The translations under genes and the position numbers were made by a program. The notes beneath the pieces were generated by a model. That model saw only the letters and a list, made by a program, of their open reading frames with translations. It was not told the DNA's origin and ran no database searches. 64,000 nt of DNA from Spirochaetae bacterium HGW-Spirochaetae-1 (lineage in GTDB: Bacteria > Spirochaetota > UBA4802 > UBA5550): the NCBI GenBank assembly GCA_002839375.1, contig PGXY01000010.1, forward strand, positions 310,001-374,000, in the 5' to 3' direction. This document shows, one piece after another, positions 53,320-62,528 of this stretch; within the stretch, counting starts at the first letter, position 1, and each line of letters starts with the position of its first letter.

Positions 53320-53625
53320 TTAATTCTTCTGCGATCGGTCCACATGGGCCCGTACCATGGCAATATCATACTGCTTCATGGCTCTGACGTGGGAATAATT
53401 CTGGTATACGGGGCGTATGTCCAGGGTCCATCCCGCCTTTTCAGCAGCCGAAATAAAGGTGGGTGCATCGGTGATATTATCCAGGAAGATAAGGGTGCCG
53501 CTGATGTTTACATAGGAATTTGATGAAATTTCTTCCAGCAGTCCCAGGGAAAGGCAATCCTGCAGGGGAACCTGGAGCCAGCTGTTTTCTGCATCTTCGT
53601 GCATGATATATTCGTTATTTTTCAT
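53320..53625 (-). CDS. Hypothetical protein, 101 residues
   Basis: I do not recognise this protein. It is soluble and mixed alpha/beta, with a pattern of short strands (NISGTLIFLDNI, WTLDIRPVY) and an Ala-rich helix, and ends in a basic DRSQKN tail. There is no signal peptide. It lies 94 bases upstream of the PQQ-propeller gene on the same strand and could be the first gene of that unit. A ribosome site is present but weak. The coding call rests on length, frame quality and placement. Confidence 0.6.
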   Translation of the reverse strand: MKNNEYIMHEDAENSWLQVPLQDCLSLGLLEEISSNSYVNISGTLIFLDNITDAPTFISAAEKAGWTLDIRPVYQNYSHVRAMKQYDIAMVRAHVDRSQKN

Positions 53626-53984
53626 ATAGCTAATCCTCTAAGATATACTAAGAATATATTTGCGAAAAATTTCTATTACATTAACACTGTTTAAAATGAC
53701 ATTGCATATTAATCAACTCTTTATTGGTATAAATTCAGTTTTTTCTGTAAAAAAAGGAACGATATGAATATATTTTGAGGCTCTGACCCCTGCTGATTAA
53801 TCCATGGCATTCATTACGGAGACCCCGGCTGATAAACTTATGCTGTATATAAATCGAAAGTAGCCACCCATGAGAGGGGTTGAAAATTCATGATTCTACG
53901 TGATCAGAAAAGACATTGACAGTGCCCGGGGGAGCTCCGATAAAATAGGAAAAATTCTTTTTCTATAAGTGCAGGAGGTTGAAT
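53626..53984. other. Intergenic region upstream of rmuC
   Basis: This AT-rich 359-base gap holds divergent promoters for the 101-residue protein and rmuC, though none is clear. It contains GGCTCTGACCCC at 53779-53790, an inverted copy of a word found at 32044 and at 53086-53097. An AGGAGG ribosome site for rmuC lies at 53973-53978. No ORF with support was seen. Confidence 0.6.
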
Positions 53985-55244
53985 ATGGAATATGCGGGAA
54001 CAATGCCGATTGCTGCAGCGGCGGGCGGATTTCTGCTTGGCGGGCTCACGATCTGGCTTATCATGAGCATGAGAGCCGGAAGGATCATGGTCTCCCTGCA
54101 GATTGAAAACGCATCGCTGCGAAAGGAAAAAGAGGCAGACCAGTCTAAGATCGAATGGTTGGAAAATGCCGAGAAGAAGATGAGGGATGTTTTCAGCGCC
54201 ACGGCAACGGAGGCCCTGCGCAACAATTCTCAGCTTTTCATGCAGCAGTCCAGGGACCAACTGAGCGGTCTGCACTCTGTGATCCGCGGAGACTGGAATA
54301 CCCATAAGGAAGAATTCAGAAATATCATCAATCCCATTGAAAAGGATCTGGACAGGCTGGACAGGCAAGTCAAGGTAATGGAGGAAAAACGTGAAGGAGC
54401 TTACAGGTCTATCGAGACCCACATACTTTCTTTAAGCAGGGCACATCAGGAGCTTCAACAGGCTGCCACAACCCTGTCGCAGGCACTTAAATCATCTTCC
54501 GTTCGGGGAAAATGGGGAGAAGTGCAGCTCAGGAGAATAGCCGAGATGGCGGGTATGATGGAGCATGTGGATTTTTCCGAACAGACCGCCACTGATACAG
54601 GGACCGGCCGTCCCGATATGATAGTGCGCCTGCCAGGCAAGGGGATTATACCCATCGATGCCAAGGCGCCCATGCGGGCGTATCTGGCCGCCAGCGAAGC
54701 CACGGGTGAGGAGGAAAGGCGGAGGTTTTTTGCAGAACATGCCAAGGCCCTGCGCAGCCATGTATCATTGCTCTCCAGGAAAGAATACTGGAGCCAGTTT
54801 GAGTCAAGCCCGGAATTTATTGTTATGCTCGTCCCCTATGAATCGGGGCTGTCGGCAGCCTTTGTCACAGATCCGGCCCTGCTTGACGACGCCCTGAATA
54901 ACCGGGTTATCATCGTGTCGCCTGCGACCATGCTGGCTCTTCTAAAAGTAGTGTCCCTGGGATGGATGCAGCTGCATGTTTCGCAGAATGCCCGACAGAT
55001 CGCCGATCAGGGGAAGGAGCTTTACAAGCGCCTCGGAGTGTTCACTGCCAGGTTCAACGATGTGGGGAGTAAAATTTCAGCATCGGTGAAAAGCTATAAT
55101 GAAGCTGTCGCCTCCATGGAAGGCCGCCTCATTCCCGCAGCCCGCAGGCTGAAGGAGTTCGGCGCCGGTTCAGAGGAGGTGCCGGGGGGCGAAATGGTCG
55201 AAACCCAGGTGCGCGCCCCCCTACAGATGGATGATGAGGATTAA
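53985..55244 (+). CDS. rmuC: DNA recombination protein RmuC
   Basis: RmuC is a predicted nuclease-like, coiled-coil membrane protein that limits recombination at inverted repeats. The 419-residue protein has an N-terminal membrane helix (GGFLLGGLTIWLIM), a long coiled coil to about residue 140, and the RmuC core: SSSVRGKWGEVQLRRIAEMAG, GRPDMIVRLPG, IPIDAKAPM, and FVMLVPYES-like EFIVMLVPYESGLSAAF. ATG 53985 is preferred because AGGAGG lies seven bases upstream; a TTG two codons earlier is the only other option. It converges on the ferritin-like gene with 10 bases between stops. Confidence 0.93.
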   Translation: MEYAGTMPIAAAAGGFLLGGLTIWLIMSMRAGRIMVSLQIENASLRKEKEADQSKIEWLENAEKKMRDVFSATATEALRNNSQLFMQQSRDQLSGLHSVIRGDWNTHKEEFRNIINPIEKDLDRLDRQVKVMEEKREGAYRSIETHILSLSRAHQELQQAATTLSQALKSSSVRGKWGEVQLRRIAEMAGMMEHVDFSEQTATDTGTGRPDMIVRLPGKGIIPIDAKAPMRAYLAASEATGEEERRRFFAEHAKALRSHVSLLSRKEYWSQFESSPEFIVMLVPYESGLSAAFVTDPALLDDALNNRVIIVSPATMLALLKVVSLGWMQLHVSQNARQIADQGKELYKRLGVFTARFNDVGSKISASVKSYNEAVASMEGRLIPAARRLKEFGAGSEEVPGGEMVETQVRAPLQMDDED

Positions 55245-55254
55245 ATTTCAGAGC

Positions 55255-55794
55255 CTATTGACCGCCTTTGTTCAAGATGAAGCCTTTTGAAGCGGGGCCC
55301 GTATCGGCCGGTGTTCCCGCGATGCGTGCCAGGAAAGAGGCCCCCAGTTTTTTGATATGGTCGTCGATATTATCAAAATAGTTGAAGTGTTCCTGTTCCT
55401 CGTCCACAATGACCTCAAATAGTTTCATGCTGGAGCTGTCGCCGTTTTCGCGGCATACCAGGATGAACTGGTTATATGCATCGATAGCATTATCCTCCAG
55501 GCCGGCATCAAAAGGGAAAACGGCTTCAACGGCCTGGCCCCGGGTCACTTCAGCAGCCTTTTCGGAAACGGGTTCTCCGCCCAATTCCTTTATGCGCTCG
55601 GCAAACATTTCGGCATGACGCATTTCGTCGATAGCGATGAGCTTCATGTTCGCTGCCAGTTCCCCGTAATCCATGTCGTCCAGGTTGTAATGCTGGTTCA
55701 TGTACTGGTGTATCACATGCAGCTCCATGGATCTGGCCTTGTTAAGTACTTCGATCACTTTTTCCCGGCGTTTCTCTCTGTTGTTTTCAGCCAT
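55255..55794 (-). CDS. Bacterioferritin/ferritin-like di-iron protein
   Basis: The 179-residue protein is a four-helix bundle with the ferroxidase ligands of the bacterioferritin class: Glu in SMELHVIHQYM (helix A), EMRHAEMF (helix B), and EEQEHFNYF (helix D). It should store iron or detoxify peroxide in the cytoplasm. ATG 55794 was chosen because AAGGAG lies eight bases upstream; a longer frame to 55821 adds nine residues with a poor site. A 17-residue tail after the fourth helix (GPASKGF) is extra compared with short bacterioferritins. It stands alone. Confidence 0.85.
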   Translation of the reverse strand: MAENNREKRREKVIEVLNKARSMELHVIHQYMNQHYNLDDMDYGELAANMKLIAIDEMRHAEMFAERIKELGGEPVSEKAAEVTRGQAVEAVFPFDAGLEDNAIDAYNQFILVCRENGDSSSMKLFEVIVDEEQEHFNYFDNIDDHIKKLGASFLARIAGTPADTGPASKGFILNKGGQ

Positions 55795-56326
55795 TATCAA
55801 ACTCCTTTTTGTTTTAGTCATATTAGTGGCATACTATTTCACCACATTGAATCGGCGTGGGATTTAAGAATTTATTCTAGTACAGGAAGGTTAGTCGAAG
55901 TCAAGTTTCATTTTTTTAAGTAAAAAGTAAAAATTAAGGATATTTTTCCCAAAGGCGTGATTTTCTCAACAGGCATACTGCCCGATTTTTATGGAAAGTC
56001 TATAATACCCCTCTCCCTGTCTTGATACGGATTCAAATCGCAGAGACACCGAGGCTGCCACTGTAGTGGGATACCTCCAGGCCTGATCAATGGTGCAGGT
56101 GTATGGTCTCGCTGAAAAGCCCAGGAAGAAACACCAGCATCAGGATCAAGGTAATTGCCAGTACCAGTGACATGATCCTGCTCCCGGTATAAATATACGA
56201 ATTGTAGCGGGAATATCAATGAAAGATGAGCCTGGAGTTTATTTTACCATTAATTTATTGACACGATTGGAAAAATCAAAGAATACTAGCTTATACACAG
56301 AGCTTCCGGTAAAATACAGGAATCAA
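55795..56326. other. Intergenic region with no supported gene
   Basis: About 530 bases separate the ferritin-like gene and the lipoprotein gene. The left part is AT-rich promoter sequence. From 56000 to 56220 the composition is higher in GC and a 76-codon minus-strand frame runs through it, but that frame has no ribosome site and resembles nothing, so I read it as chance or a decayed gene. No repeat or RNA was recognised. Confidence 0.55.
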
Positions 56327-57247
56327 ATGCAAATAGTTAAATTAATATTTCCGCTTATATTCCTTGCCCTGTCAGGGGAATCGGGGTGTGAACGCGCCGA
56401 TCTTTTCAATGAAATGAATGGACCAGCGGTGATGACCGATGCAAAGGCAATTACCTCCTTTTCATTTACAACCCTGGGAATTACGGCGACAATTGATGAC
56501 ATTGCGTATGCCATAACTGCCACGGTACCCTATGGAACGGATGTCACGGCCATGGTAGCCTCCTTTGCCACAACAGGGGCCTCAGTCCATATCGGGGCGA
56601 CACTGCAGATAAGCGGGAGTACTCCCAATGATTTCAGCAGCCCCGTAACATATACTGTAACTGCCGGTGACGGTTCCATGCAGGATTATTCCGTCACTGT
56701 GAATATTGCCGCGGGAACACCCTATGAAATACTGCATGACACCGGGTCCAATTCGGCGTGGTTCGGTGGAGATGCCAATTATGCCGGTGGCCGCAACGTT
56801 GGCCAGGGACAGTCCGTACTTATAGACCAGGATATTATCCTGGAGAGCTTTTCAATTTCGATGGCAACACCCTTTGCAAACAATGTTGATTCAAGCACCG
56901 GCGATGTTACGCTCCGGCTGATCATACGGAATGCCGGCGGCGTCATGCTGGATTCAATTGATCTCGTAGTTCCCGCGTCATATTCGGGCGGCTGGATAAC
57001 CTGGACTCCTATCAATATGAGTGTCGCCTCCGGTACGACTTTGATTTTTACGGCCTATCTTGTGGGCGGATATGATACAAATGAACTTACGGCCTACATA
57101 GATGCAAACCTTGTCACTGATTCATACAGCAACGGACGGAGATATGATATCAACGGGGCGTATACTGACGCCGCCATGGAAACGTGGTCCAACTGGGGGA
57201 CGCAGGATTATGATCTTCATTTCTGGCTCCAGGGAATGATCCCATGA
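56327..57247 (+). CDS. Secreted lipoprotein-like protein with Ig-like (DUF5018-type) domain
   Basis: The 306-residue product has a hydrophobic signal segment (KLIFPLIFLALSG) followed by a Cys in GESGCERAD that could be lipidated, though the lipobox is not ideal. A DUF5018-like beta-sandwich follows near residues 35-125 (ITSFSFTTLG, PYGTDVTAMVASF, PVTYTVTAGDG), then a second beta-rich domain of about 180 residues with many Gly, Ser and Thr that I do not recognise. Such proteins are usually surface-exposed in spirochaetes and Bacteroidetes. ATG 56327 was picked because the signal peptide begins there; the frame runs back to 56219. It is 45 bases before the next gene. Confidence 0.78.
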   Translation: MQIVKLIFPLIFLALSGESGCERADLFNEMNGPAVMTDAKAITSFSFTTLGITATIDDIAYAITATVPYGTDVTAMVASFATTGASVHIGATLQISGSTPNDFSSPVTYTVTAGDGSMQDYSVTVNIAAGTPYEILHDTGSNSAWFGGDANYAGGRNVGQGQSVLIDQDIILESFSISMATPFANNVDSSTGDVTLRLIIRNAGGVMLDSIDLVVPASYSGGWITWTPINMSVASGTTLIFTAYLVGGYDTNELTAYIDANLVTDSYSNGRRYDINGAYTDAAMETWSNWGTQDYDLHFWLQGMIP

Positions 57248-57292
57248 ATAAGACCATTCCAGAATACTGCTTGTGTCCCATAGAAAAAAGTA

Positions 57293-58117
57293 ATGAAAAA
57301 TAGAGTTCTGCTAATAACAATCATTCTGCTGCCGGTCGTGATTACTTCAGTCAGGTCCGGACCCCGGATTAAACTCAATTCTTCGGAACATTACCGGACA
57401 ATTCAGGGTGAGCTGGTTTTGAATATTGAAGTATATACACAGCACACAGAAAACAGGAATATAATTAAAGCCCCTGTTGTACTGCACTACAATATTAATA
57501 ATCTGAAAATTTTTAACGCTGATGCAAAGAAGTATATTTCCCTTTTCAAAAAAGAAAAACCTTCCCTGGATATACCAGGAACAAGCCGGGCTTTCAATGA
57601 GAAGGGGAAGAAGATGAGCGGGCAGGCTATTTATGTTGAGGAATTTTCCCGGGGATATGAGGAAATCGGCGGTGAGCGCCGCATGGTCACGGAAAAATAT
57701 GTCAGGGGAACGACACATCGCGGGATAGATTTTATACTGACCGTTCCCAATTTTATTGAAACGGTTACGAAAAATCCCGCATCATTTAAATATGTGATGA
57801 TGCTCCGGGATGTAAAGGGTTCGGCAAAAGAAAGCATTGAGTCCGAAGGATATCAAAGGCTTTTAATTCCCGGAATGGGAGAACAGGTAATTACGTATGG
57901 ACTGCATGCCGAATTCAGCCTGGATCAGCTTGTACATGACGGCATAAAGGAAAAAACAAAACTGCCAGAAATTGACGGGGAAAAACTCATAGATTTTCTT
58001 CTCAAACCGGCGGGTTTCACTGTTTTTGAGCTGCGTGGCGAAACGGAATTCACTCCTGAATCGGGCGGCGGAAAAGCCTTTTATTATGGTTCATTGATGC
58101 TGAAGGCGGATTTATAG
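57293..58117 (+). CDS. Secreted protein of unknown function
   Basis: I do not recognise this family. The 274-residue protein has a signal peptide (VLLITIILLPVVITSVRS) and is then predicted to be beta-rich, with alternating charged and hydrophobic residues throughout, no Cys in the mature part and no catalytic motif. It begins 45 bases after the DUF5018-like lipoprotein in the same direction and is likely part of the same transcript, so the two may act together at the cell surface. It converges on nadD with 15 bases between stops. Confidence 0.75.
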   Translation: MKNRVLLITIILLPVVITSVRSGPRIKLNSSEHYRTIQGELVLNIEVYTQHTENRNIIKAPVVLHYNINNLKIFNADAKKYISLFKKEKPSLDIPGTSRAFNEKGKKMSGQAIYVEEFSRGYEEIGGERRMVTEKYVRGTTHRGIDFILTVPNFIETVTKNPASFKYVMMLRDVKGSAKESIESEGYQRLLIPGMGEQVITYGLHAEFSLDQLVHDGIKEKTKLPEIDGEKLIDFLLKPAGFTVFELRGETEFTPESGGGKAFYYGSLMLKADL

Positions 58118-58132
58118 TGAAGTGGGCTCACT

Positions 58133-58714
58133 CTATGTGTTCGCTTTATAAAGGTTTTTTTCTTTGATGTAATCATACACACCCGTCGGTAGCAGATCTG
58201 CGGGATCTTCCCCGCGGCTTATCATTATACGTAAATCCGTTGATGAAACAGTTTTAATATTATTGTCAAGATAGTGAATGGAAAATCCTTTGTCCGACAG
58301 CAAAGGGGGATTCAATTCCCTCCTGAAAACAAGGAATTCGGCAATCTGTTTTAATTCTTCAACCTTCCGCCATGTATGCAGGATCGGAAGCAGGTCATCG
58401 CCGATCATGATGATCGGTTTCTTCTCCGGATTGTATTTTTTATACAGATATTTTACAGTTTTGATGGTGTATGATATACCTGATCTTTCCGTTTCCCATG
58501 GTTCCAGCATGAAGGGGGTTCCCTTCAGGGCCAGACGGAGCATGTGTATGCGGTGGCGCGGCGCGATCATTGACTCATTGTTTTTATGAGGCGAGAGACG
58601 GGAAGGAACAAAAAGGATTTTATAGTCGGGATAGGTTTCAGCTGCCTTTTCCGCAATATACAGGTGCCCCCGATGTACGGGATTGAATGCTCCGCCGAAT
58701 AGAATTATATTCAT
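58133..58714 (-). CDS. nadD: Nicotinate-nucleotide adenylyltransferase NadD
   Basis: NadD adenylates nicotinate mononucleotide in NAD synthesis. The 193-residue protein has the nucleotidyltransferase start FGGAFNPVHRGHL near residue 5, VPSRLSPHKN, SYTIKTVKYL, MIGDDLLPILHTW and the ISSTDLRI-type motif (SSTDLRIMIS). ATG 58714 was chosen because the family always starts just before this motif; the frame runs on to 58762. Genes often next to it (rsfS, obg) are not here. Confidence 0.94.
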   Translation of the reverse strand: MNIILFGGAFNPVHRGHLYIAEKAAETYPDYKILFVPSRLSPHKNNESMIAPRHRIHMLRLALKGTPFMLEPWETERSGISYTIKTVKYLYKKYNPEKKPIIMIGDDLLPILHTWRKVEELKQIAEFLVFRRELNPPLLSDKGFSIHYLDNNIKTVSSTDLRIMISRGEDPADLLPTGVYDYIKEKNLYKANT

Positions 58715-58935
58715 GACAGTATATGAGTTCCGTTTTTCATGTATAACACTAAAACTCTTCAAAGGTATTTGTAAAGGAAAATTTTAGCAGTACAAATGGG
58801 GAAAAATCGCTGGACAGAATGATCCGGGCACAGGTAATTTAGTGTAGATATTATTGGGAAAATGAAAACCTTTTTCCGGTATTAGGGGTCTTATAATTAA
58901 GGGAACTTTTAAAGAATATTCAGGGATATCTGTAT

Positions 58936-60099
58936 ATGAGTAAAAAGAATAATGGCTTCTTATATGAATTGTGTATTTTCTGTTTCAATTTCGTTTCGAA
59001 AATAATGCGACAGAAGCCCCACCTTCAGGGAAAGGAAAATCTGCAGAATCTTCCGGGACCGGTAATATTCACCGTCACCCACGACAGTTATTTTGAGATT
59101 CCCTCACTATCAAAAGTATATTATTCCCTGAAGCCCCGCCCGGGATTTCTCATAATGGGAAAGGATGATTTTTTAAGCGGTAACTACCTTGCCAGTAATT
59201 TCGGGAAAAAAAGTCGTGTCCTGAGGAGTCTGTTTACTCTCCTGGACAAAACGGGCCTTCCCGAGGCTTTTTTCAGAAGAATGCGCCTCATCACCATCCA
59301 CCGGCCTTTTATCGAATCATATTCCAGGAAAAAAGCCGTGATCCGGAATGAGATAGGTGAAAAGATGTCGCAATTTAAAACTGAGCTGAAGGACGGCATG
59401 TCCACTCTTATTTTTCCCGAAGGTACAACCTGGGGCTACGGAGGATTGAAAAGACTCAGGAGCGGGATATATCAGCTGGTGTCGGGGGCTTATACGAACT
59501 TCAAGAGAAAGGTCTATATCCTGCCCATCAATGTCAAGGTAGACCGCTGCGTTAAGGGTAAAAAAGACATATTTATCCGTGTGGGAAAGCCGGAATTTTT
59601 TGTCAGATCAGCAGAGTCCTTTAATCATCACCTCGAAAAAATTATAAAAGGACTGCATACCATTACGCTGAGCCAGATAGCCTCCTTTTATCTCCGGCGC
59701 CTGGCAGAGTTGTATGATGCGGGGCAGGCCCCCCTGAGGATCACCCGTGATGATCTGCGCAGAGAACTGGAGGCCGTTGTGTCAAAGACCGCATCCATGG
59801 TAAAAGGCCGACGGCTGCCCTATATGGATGAAGGGCTTTTTGATTCACACTATCTTGCGAAAAAGACCGATGCCTTTATAAAATTCTGCCTCGACAAAGG
59901 TTATATTTTAAAAAATTCCCAGGGAGATACGCGCATCACCTTTATTGTTAATGCGAAAAGAATTCTGGATATGCATTCCATGAAAACATTCCGGAAACTC
60001 AATCCGCTGGGATTCAGCGCCAATGAACTCCTTTCGCTGGGAGAGGATAAAATACGGCATCTCTTCGATGATGTGATAAAAGATATTGTCCCTGCCTAA
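58936..60099 (+). CDS. 1-acyl-sn-glycerol-3-phosphate acyltransferase-like protein (PlsC fold)
   Basis: The 387-residue protein has the acyltransferase motifs THDSYFE (motif I, His and acidic residue, near 48) and IFPEGTTWGYGG (motif III, near 160). They lie within a PlsC-type domain of about 220 residues that should transfer fatty acyl chains to glycerophosphate or a similar acceptor at the membrane. The C-terminal 150 residues form an extra helical region, with RRELEAVVSKTASM and a later DKGYILKN segment, not found in ordinary PlsC, so the acceptor may differ. There is no signal peptide. It converges on cstA across a shared terminator. Confidence 0.84.
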   Translation: MSKKNNGFLYELCIFCFNFVSKIMRQKPHLQGKENLQNLPGPVIFTVTHDSYFEIPSLSKVYYSLKPRPGFLIMGKDDFLSGNYLASNFGKKSRVLRSLFTLLDKTGLPEAFFRRMRLITIHRPFIESYSRKKAVIRNEIGEKMSQFKTELKDGMSTLIFPEGTTWGYGGLKRLRSGIYQLVSGAYTNFKRKVYILPINVKVDRCVKGKKDIFIRVGKPEFFVRSAESFNHHLEKIIKGLHTITLSQIASFYLRRLAELYDAGQAPLRITRDDLRRELEAVVSKTASMVKGRRLPYMDEGLFDSHYLAKKTDAFIKFCLDKGYILKNSQGDTRITFIVNAKRILDMHSMKTFRKLNPLGFSANELLSLGEDKIRHLFDDVIKDIVPA

Positions 60100-60112
60100 A
60101 CAACCAATGAAT

Positions 60113-60147
60113 AAAAAAAGGTCCCGGTTGTTTGGGACCTTTTTTTA
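60113..60147. terminator. Bidirectional terminator between acyltransferase and cstA
   Basis: An A-run plus GGTCCC pairs with GGGACC plus a T-run around a GGTTGTTT loop. The symmetry allows it to stop transcripts from both convergent genes. Confidence 0.9.
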
Positions 60148-60162
60148 TTCTGTTTGCAGCCA

Positions 60163-61896
60163 CTATGCTGTTTGTTTATGACGCGTGAATCGGTTTATGA
60201 CCAGGTATACGACGCCGATGGATAAGGCGAAGAGCAGGGCATCGGTAACCATGAGGATGTAATTTCCCTTTTTCTGGTAATTGAAGAACAGTATCACCAG
60301 CGATGCCATGGTGGTGACCATCATGAATATCCCCGGCAGGAGCGTGAAGACAAATTTTTTCCCCCTCATCAGCAGCCAGCTCGAGACGGCAAAGAGGGCC
60401 AGGGCAGCCAGCAGCTGGTTGGCTGTACCGAAGATGGGCCACAGGGCGCTGAAGGCATTGCTGTAGGCCAGGACCCACATGAGAATAACTGACAGCCCCG
60501 AGTTGAACCAGAATTTTTTCATGATAGCGGGGGGATTTTTAAACAGGATTGCCCAGAGTTCTTCGAAAAGATAGCGGTTAAGGCGGACTGCCGTATCCAG
60601 TGTCGTAATGACAAAGCCCTCCACAAGAAGTATGCCGAATACGGTACTCAGGGAGATACGAATACCCAGTGCCTGGTTGAAGAGATGCCCGGCTCCCAGG
60701 GCAAAACCCAGGATGGGGTTTGATTTAACGCCGGGGTCCGTAGGCCATACAATTGATTTGTAATCGGCGAAAGAAAGGGTGGCTCCCAGGGCGATAAGTA
60801 CGCACACTGCCAGGGCGGACTCGAGGAGCATGGCATTGAAGCCGACCTTGCGGGCATCTGTTTCATGTTCAAGCTGCTTGGATGTCGTTCCTCCCGATAC
60901 AAGGGCATGAAATCCCGATATGGCTCCGCAGGCTATGGTTATGAACATCATGGGCCAGATCAGTCCCAGGCTTTTAACCCCCTCGTCGAGATTGAAATTG
61001 GGCATGGATATGACAAAGCCTTCCATGCCTCCCTTCAGTATGGCTACGAACATGAGGATGAGGCCGCCGAAAAGAATCTGCGAGTTGATGAAGTCTCTGG
61101 GCTGTAGAATAATCCATACCGGGGCTCCCGCTGCGAGAAAAACATAAACAGAGACAATTATCATCCATGTTTTAGCCGGCAGCGCTATGGGGTGAAGAAT
61201 GCCCATATATACTGACAGGACGCATATTGCCGTTGCAAGGGGAATGGCGAGAAAAGAAGATATATTTTTTTTATAAATCAGCCATCCGAGAAAAGGCGAT
61301 AAAAGAGTTATGAAAATAACCGACGTGGAGGCGATGCCGCCGATTTTTCCCATGACCACACCATCCACCGTCACAGTTTTAAGAATGGTGTCGGAATCGG
61401 TTACTCCCAGTTTGTCAACAGGCCAGAGCGAAGTGAGGGACATGGATGTGGCATTTAAAAATGACGATGTCACCAGGATTATCATGAGAATGGTAAAGGA
61501 TATGAAAAGATTGAATCCCGTGTTCCCCATGGTTTTCTTTGCCACTTCCGCCATGGATTTGCCGCCCTCTTTCATGCAGATGAACAGACCGGTGAAGTCG
61601 TGAACGGCTCCCATAAATATGCCGCCCAGGACAACCCAGAGCCATGCCGGTATAAAGCCGTATAATATGGCTACCGTGGGGCCCAGGATGGGACCGGCCC
61701 CGGCGATGCTGGAAAAGTGGTGGGCAAAAACCACGTAGGCCTTCGTGGGCACATAATCCACGCCGTCATTGACTTTTTGCGCAGGAGTTGGACTGGAATC
61801 ATCTTCACCCAGTGTTTTTGCTATGAAACGTGCATAAAAACGACCGGCGAAGAGGTACGCAATTATCGCAATTCCAAGATATACGAGAATATTCAT
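60163..61896 (-). CDS. cstA: Carbon starvation protein CstA-like peptide/pyruvate transporter
   Basis: CstA-family proteins import peptides or pyruvate, mainly during carbon starvation. The 577-residue protein has about fifteen membrane helices and the family signatures: AYVVFAHHFSSIAGAGPILGPTVA near residue 55 in split form, GGIFMGAVHDF, ALVSGGTTSKQLE, VLVEGFVITTLDTA-type IEGFVITTLDTAVRLNRYL, and FGTANQLLAALALF. It is shorter than E. coli CstA (about 700 residues) but matches shorter bacterial members. It may feed pyruvate into fermentation that yields H2. It is a single-gene unit. Confidence 0.92.
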   Translation of the reverse strand: MNILVYLGIAIIAYLFAGRFYARFIAKTLGEDDSSPTPAQKVNDGVDYVPTKAYVVFAHHFSSIAGAGPILGPTVAILYGFIPAWLWVVLGGIFMGAVHDFTGLFICMKEGGKSMAEVAKKTMGNTGFNLFISFTILMIILVTSSFLNATSMSLTSLWPVDKLGVTDSDTILKTVTVDGVVMGKIGGIASTSVIFITLLSPFLGWLIYKKNISSFLAIPLATAICVLSVYMGILHPIALPAKTWMIIVSVYVFLAAGAPVWIILQPRDFINSQILFGGLILMFVAILKGGMEGFVISMPNFNLDEGVKSLGLIWPMMFITIACGAISGFHALVSGGTTSKQLEHETDARKVGFNAMLLESALAVCVLIALGATLSFADYKSIVWPTDPGVKSNPILGFALGAGHLFNQALGIRISLSTVFGILLVEGFVITTLDTAVRLNRYLFEELWAILFKNPPAIMKKFWFNSGLSVILMWVLAYSNAFSALWPIFGTANQLLAALALFAVSSWLLMRGKKFVFTLLPGIFMMVTTMASLVILFFNYQKKGNYILMVTDALLFALSIGVVYLVINRFTRHKQTA

Positions 61897-61996
61897 AATG
61901 GAACCTCTGCAGGATAGTATTTACATGAGCATAAGTTAGTAATGGCAAACCGAATCTTGGCTGTCAAGAATGATATGGGCTGGCCTGGCAATATTT

Positions 61997-62031
61997 AAAA
62001 GGGGGATGGCCCTTTCGGGACACCCCCCTTT
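61997..62031 (-). terminator. Probable terminator of the ferredoxin operon
   Basis: AAAAGGGGG pairs with CCCCCCTTT around a loop containing CCCTTTCGGG, itself a small hairpin. Read on the minus strand, the stem is followed by a short T-run. It lies 113 bases past the stop of the ferredoxin gene and before cstA. Confidence 0.6.
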
Positions 62032-62143
62032 AATATCGGATGGAGGTCCTTTGAAAAAATGGATTAAGAGAGCATTATTTTTTTCTGATTAGAATGGCTA
62101 TAAGGTTATTGTCAAGACCTCTGTTTTTCCTGCGGCATACCGT

Positions 62144-62527
62144 TCAGTATTGCCTGGGCATAGTCATTGCATCAGTCTGTGTGAGTCTTTTGTAATAATA
62201 ATTCGGATCAAAGTGCGTCGTGATGCTGATAGCTCCATGAGGGCAGACCGCACCGCAGTCGAAACAAGCGACACAAAGAGTTGCTCCGCGTTTTGTTTTC
62301 TCCACGCAGGGGATGCCGTATTTACCGCCGCTTGCCTTCCCTGACAGGATGTCCATTTTTGTTACGGTTTCAGTCGACAGGCATCCTCCGGGGCAGATGG
62401 AAATGCAGATGCCGCACTCTCTGCATGTATTCGCATCGAAGATAAGATCACCGGAGTTGATCCCCCGGGGTGTATCGTAATCGGGAATCCGCAGTCTATC
62501 GAGAAGTGAATATTTAATCTTTTTCAT
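62144..62527 (-). CDS. Two-[4Fe-4S] ferredoxin domain protein
   Basis: The 127-residue protein carries two cluster motifs: CRECGICISICPGGC near residue 33 and CVACFDCGAVCPHGA near 85. They are separated by an unusually long linker with an additional Cys (YGIPCVEKTKRG). This is longer than a standard bacterial ferredoxin and suggests a dedicated electron donor. ATG 62527 is preferred because GAGAA lies just upstream. It begins one base after the stop of a nitroreductase gene, so it probably supplies that enzyme or the SDR upstream. Its charge and lack of signal peptide place it in the cytoplasm. Confidence 0.88.
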   Translation of the reverse strand: MKKIKYSLLDRLRIPDYDTPRGINSGDLIFDANTCRECGICISICPGGCLSTETVTKMDILSGKASGGKYGIPCVEKTKRGATLCVACFDCGAVCPHGAISITTHFDPNYYYKRLTQTDAMTMPRQY

Positions 62528-62528
62528 A

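Noticed and set aside
53626-53984. Possible tRNA or small RNA in the gap before rmuC
   Set aside because: No cloverleaf, CCA end or TTCGAATCC-type T-loop could be drawn; only a short repeated word is present.
55989-56219. A 76-codon minus-strand ORF in the gap before the lipoprotein gene
   Set aside because: No ribosome site, no family resemblance and poor composition; could at most be a decayed gene.
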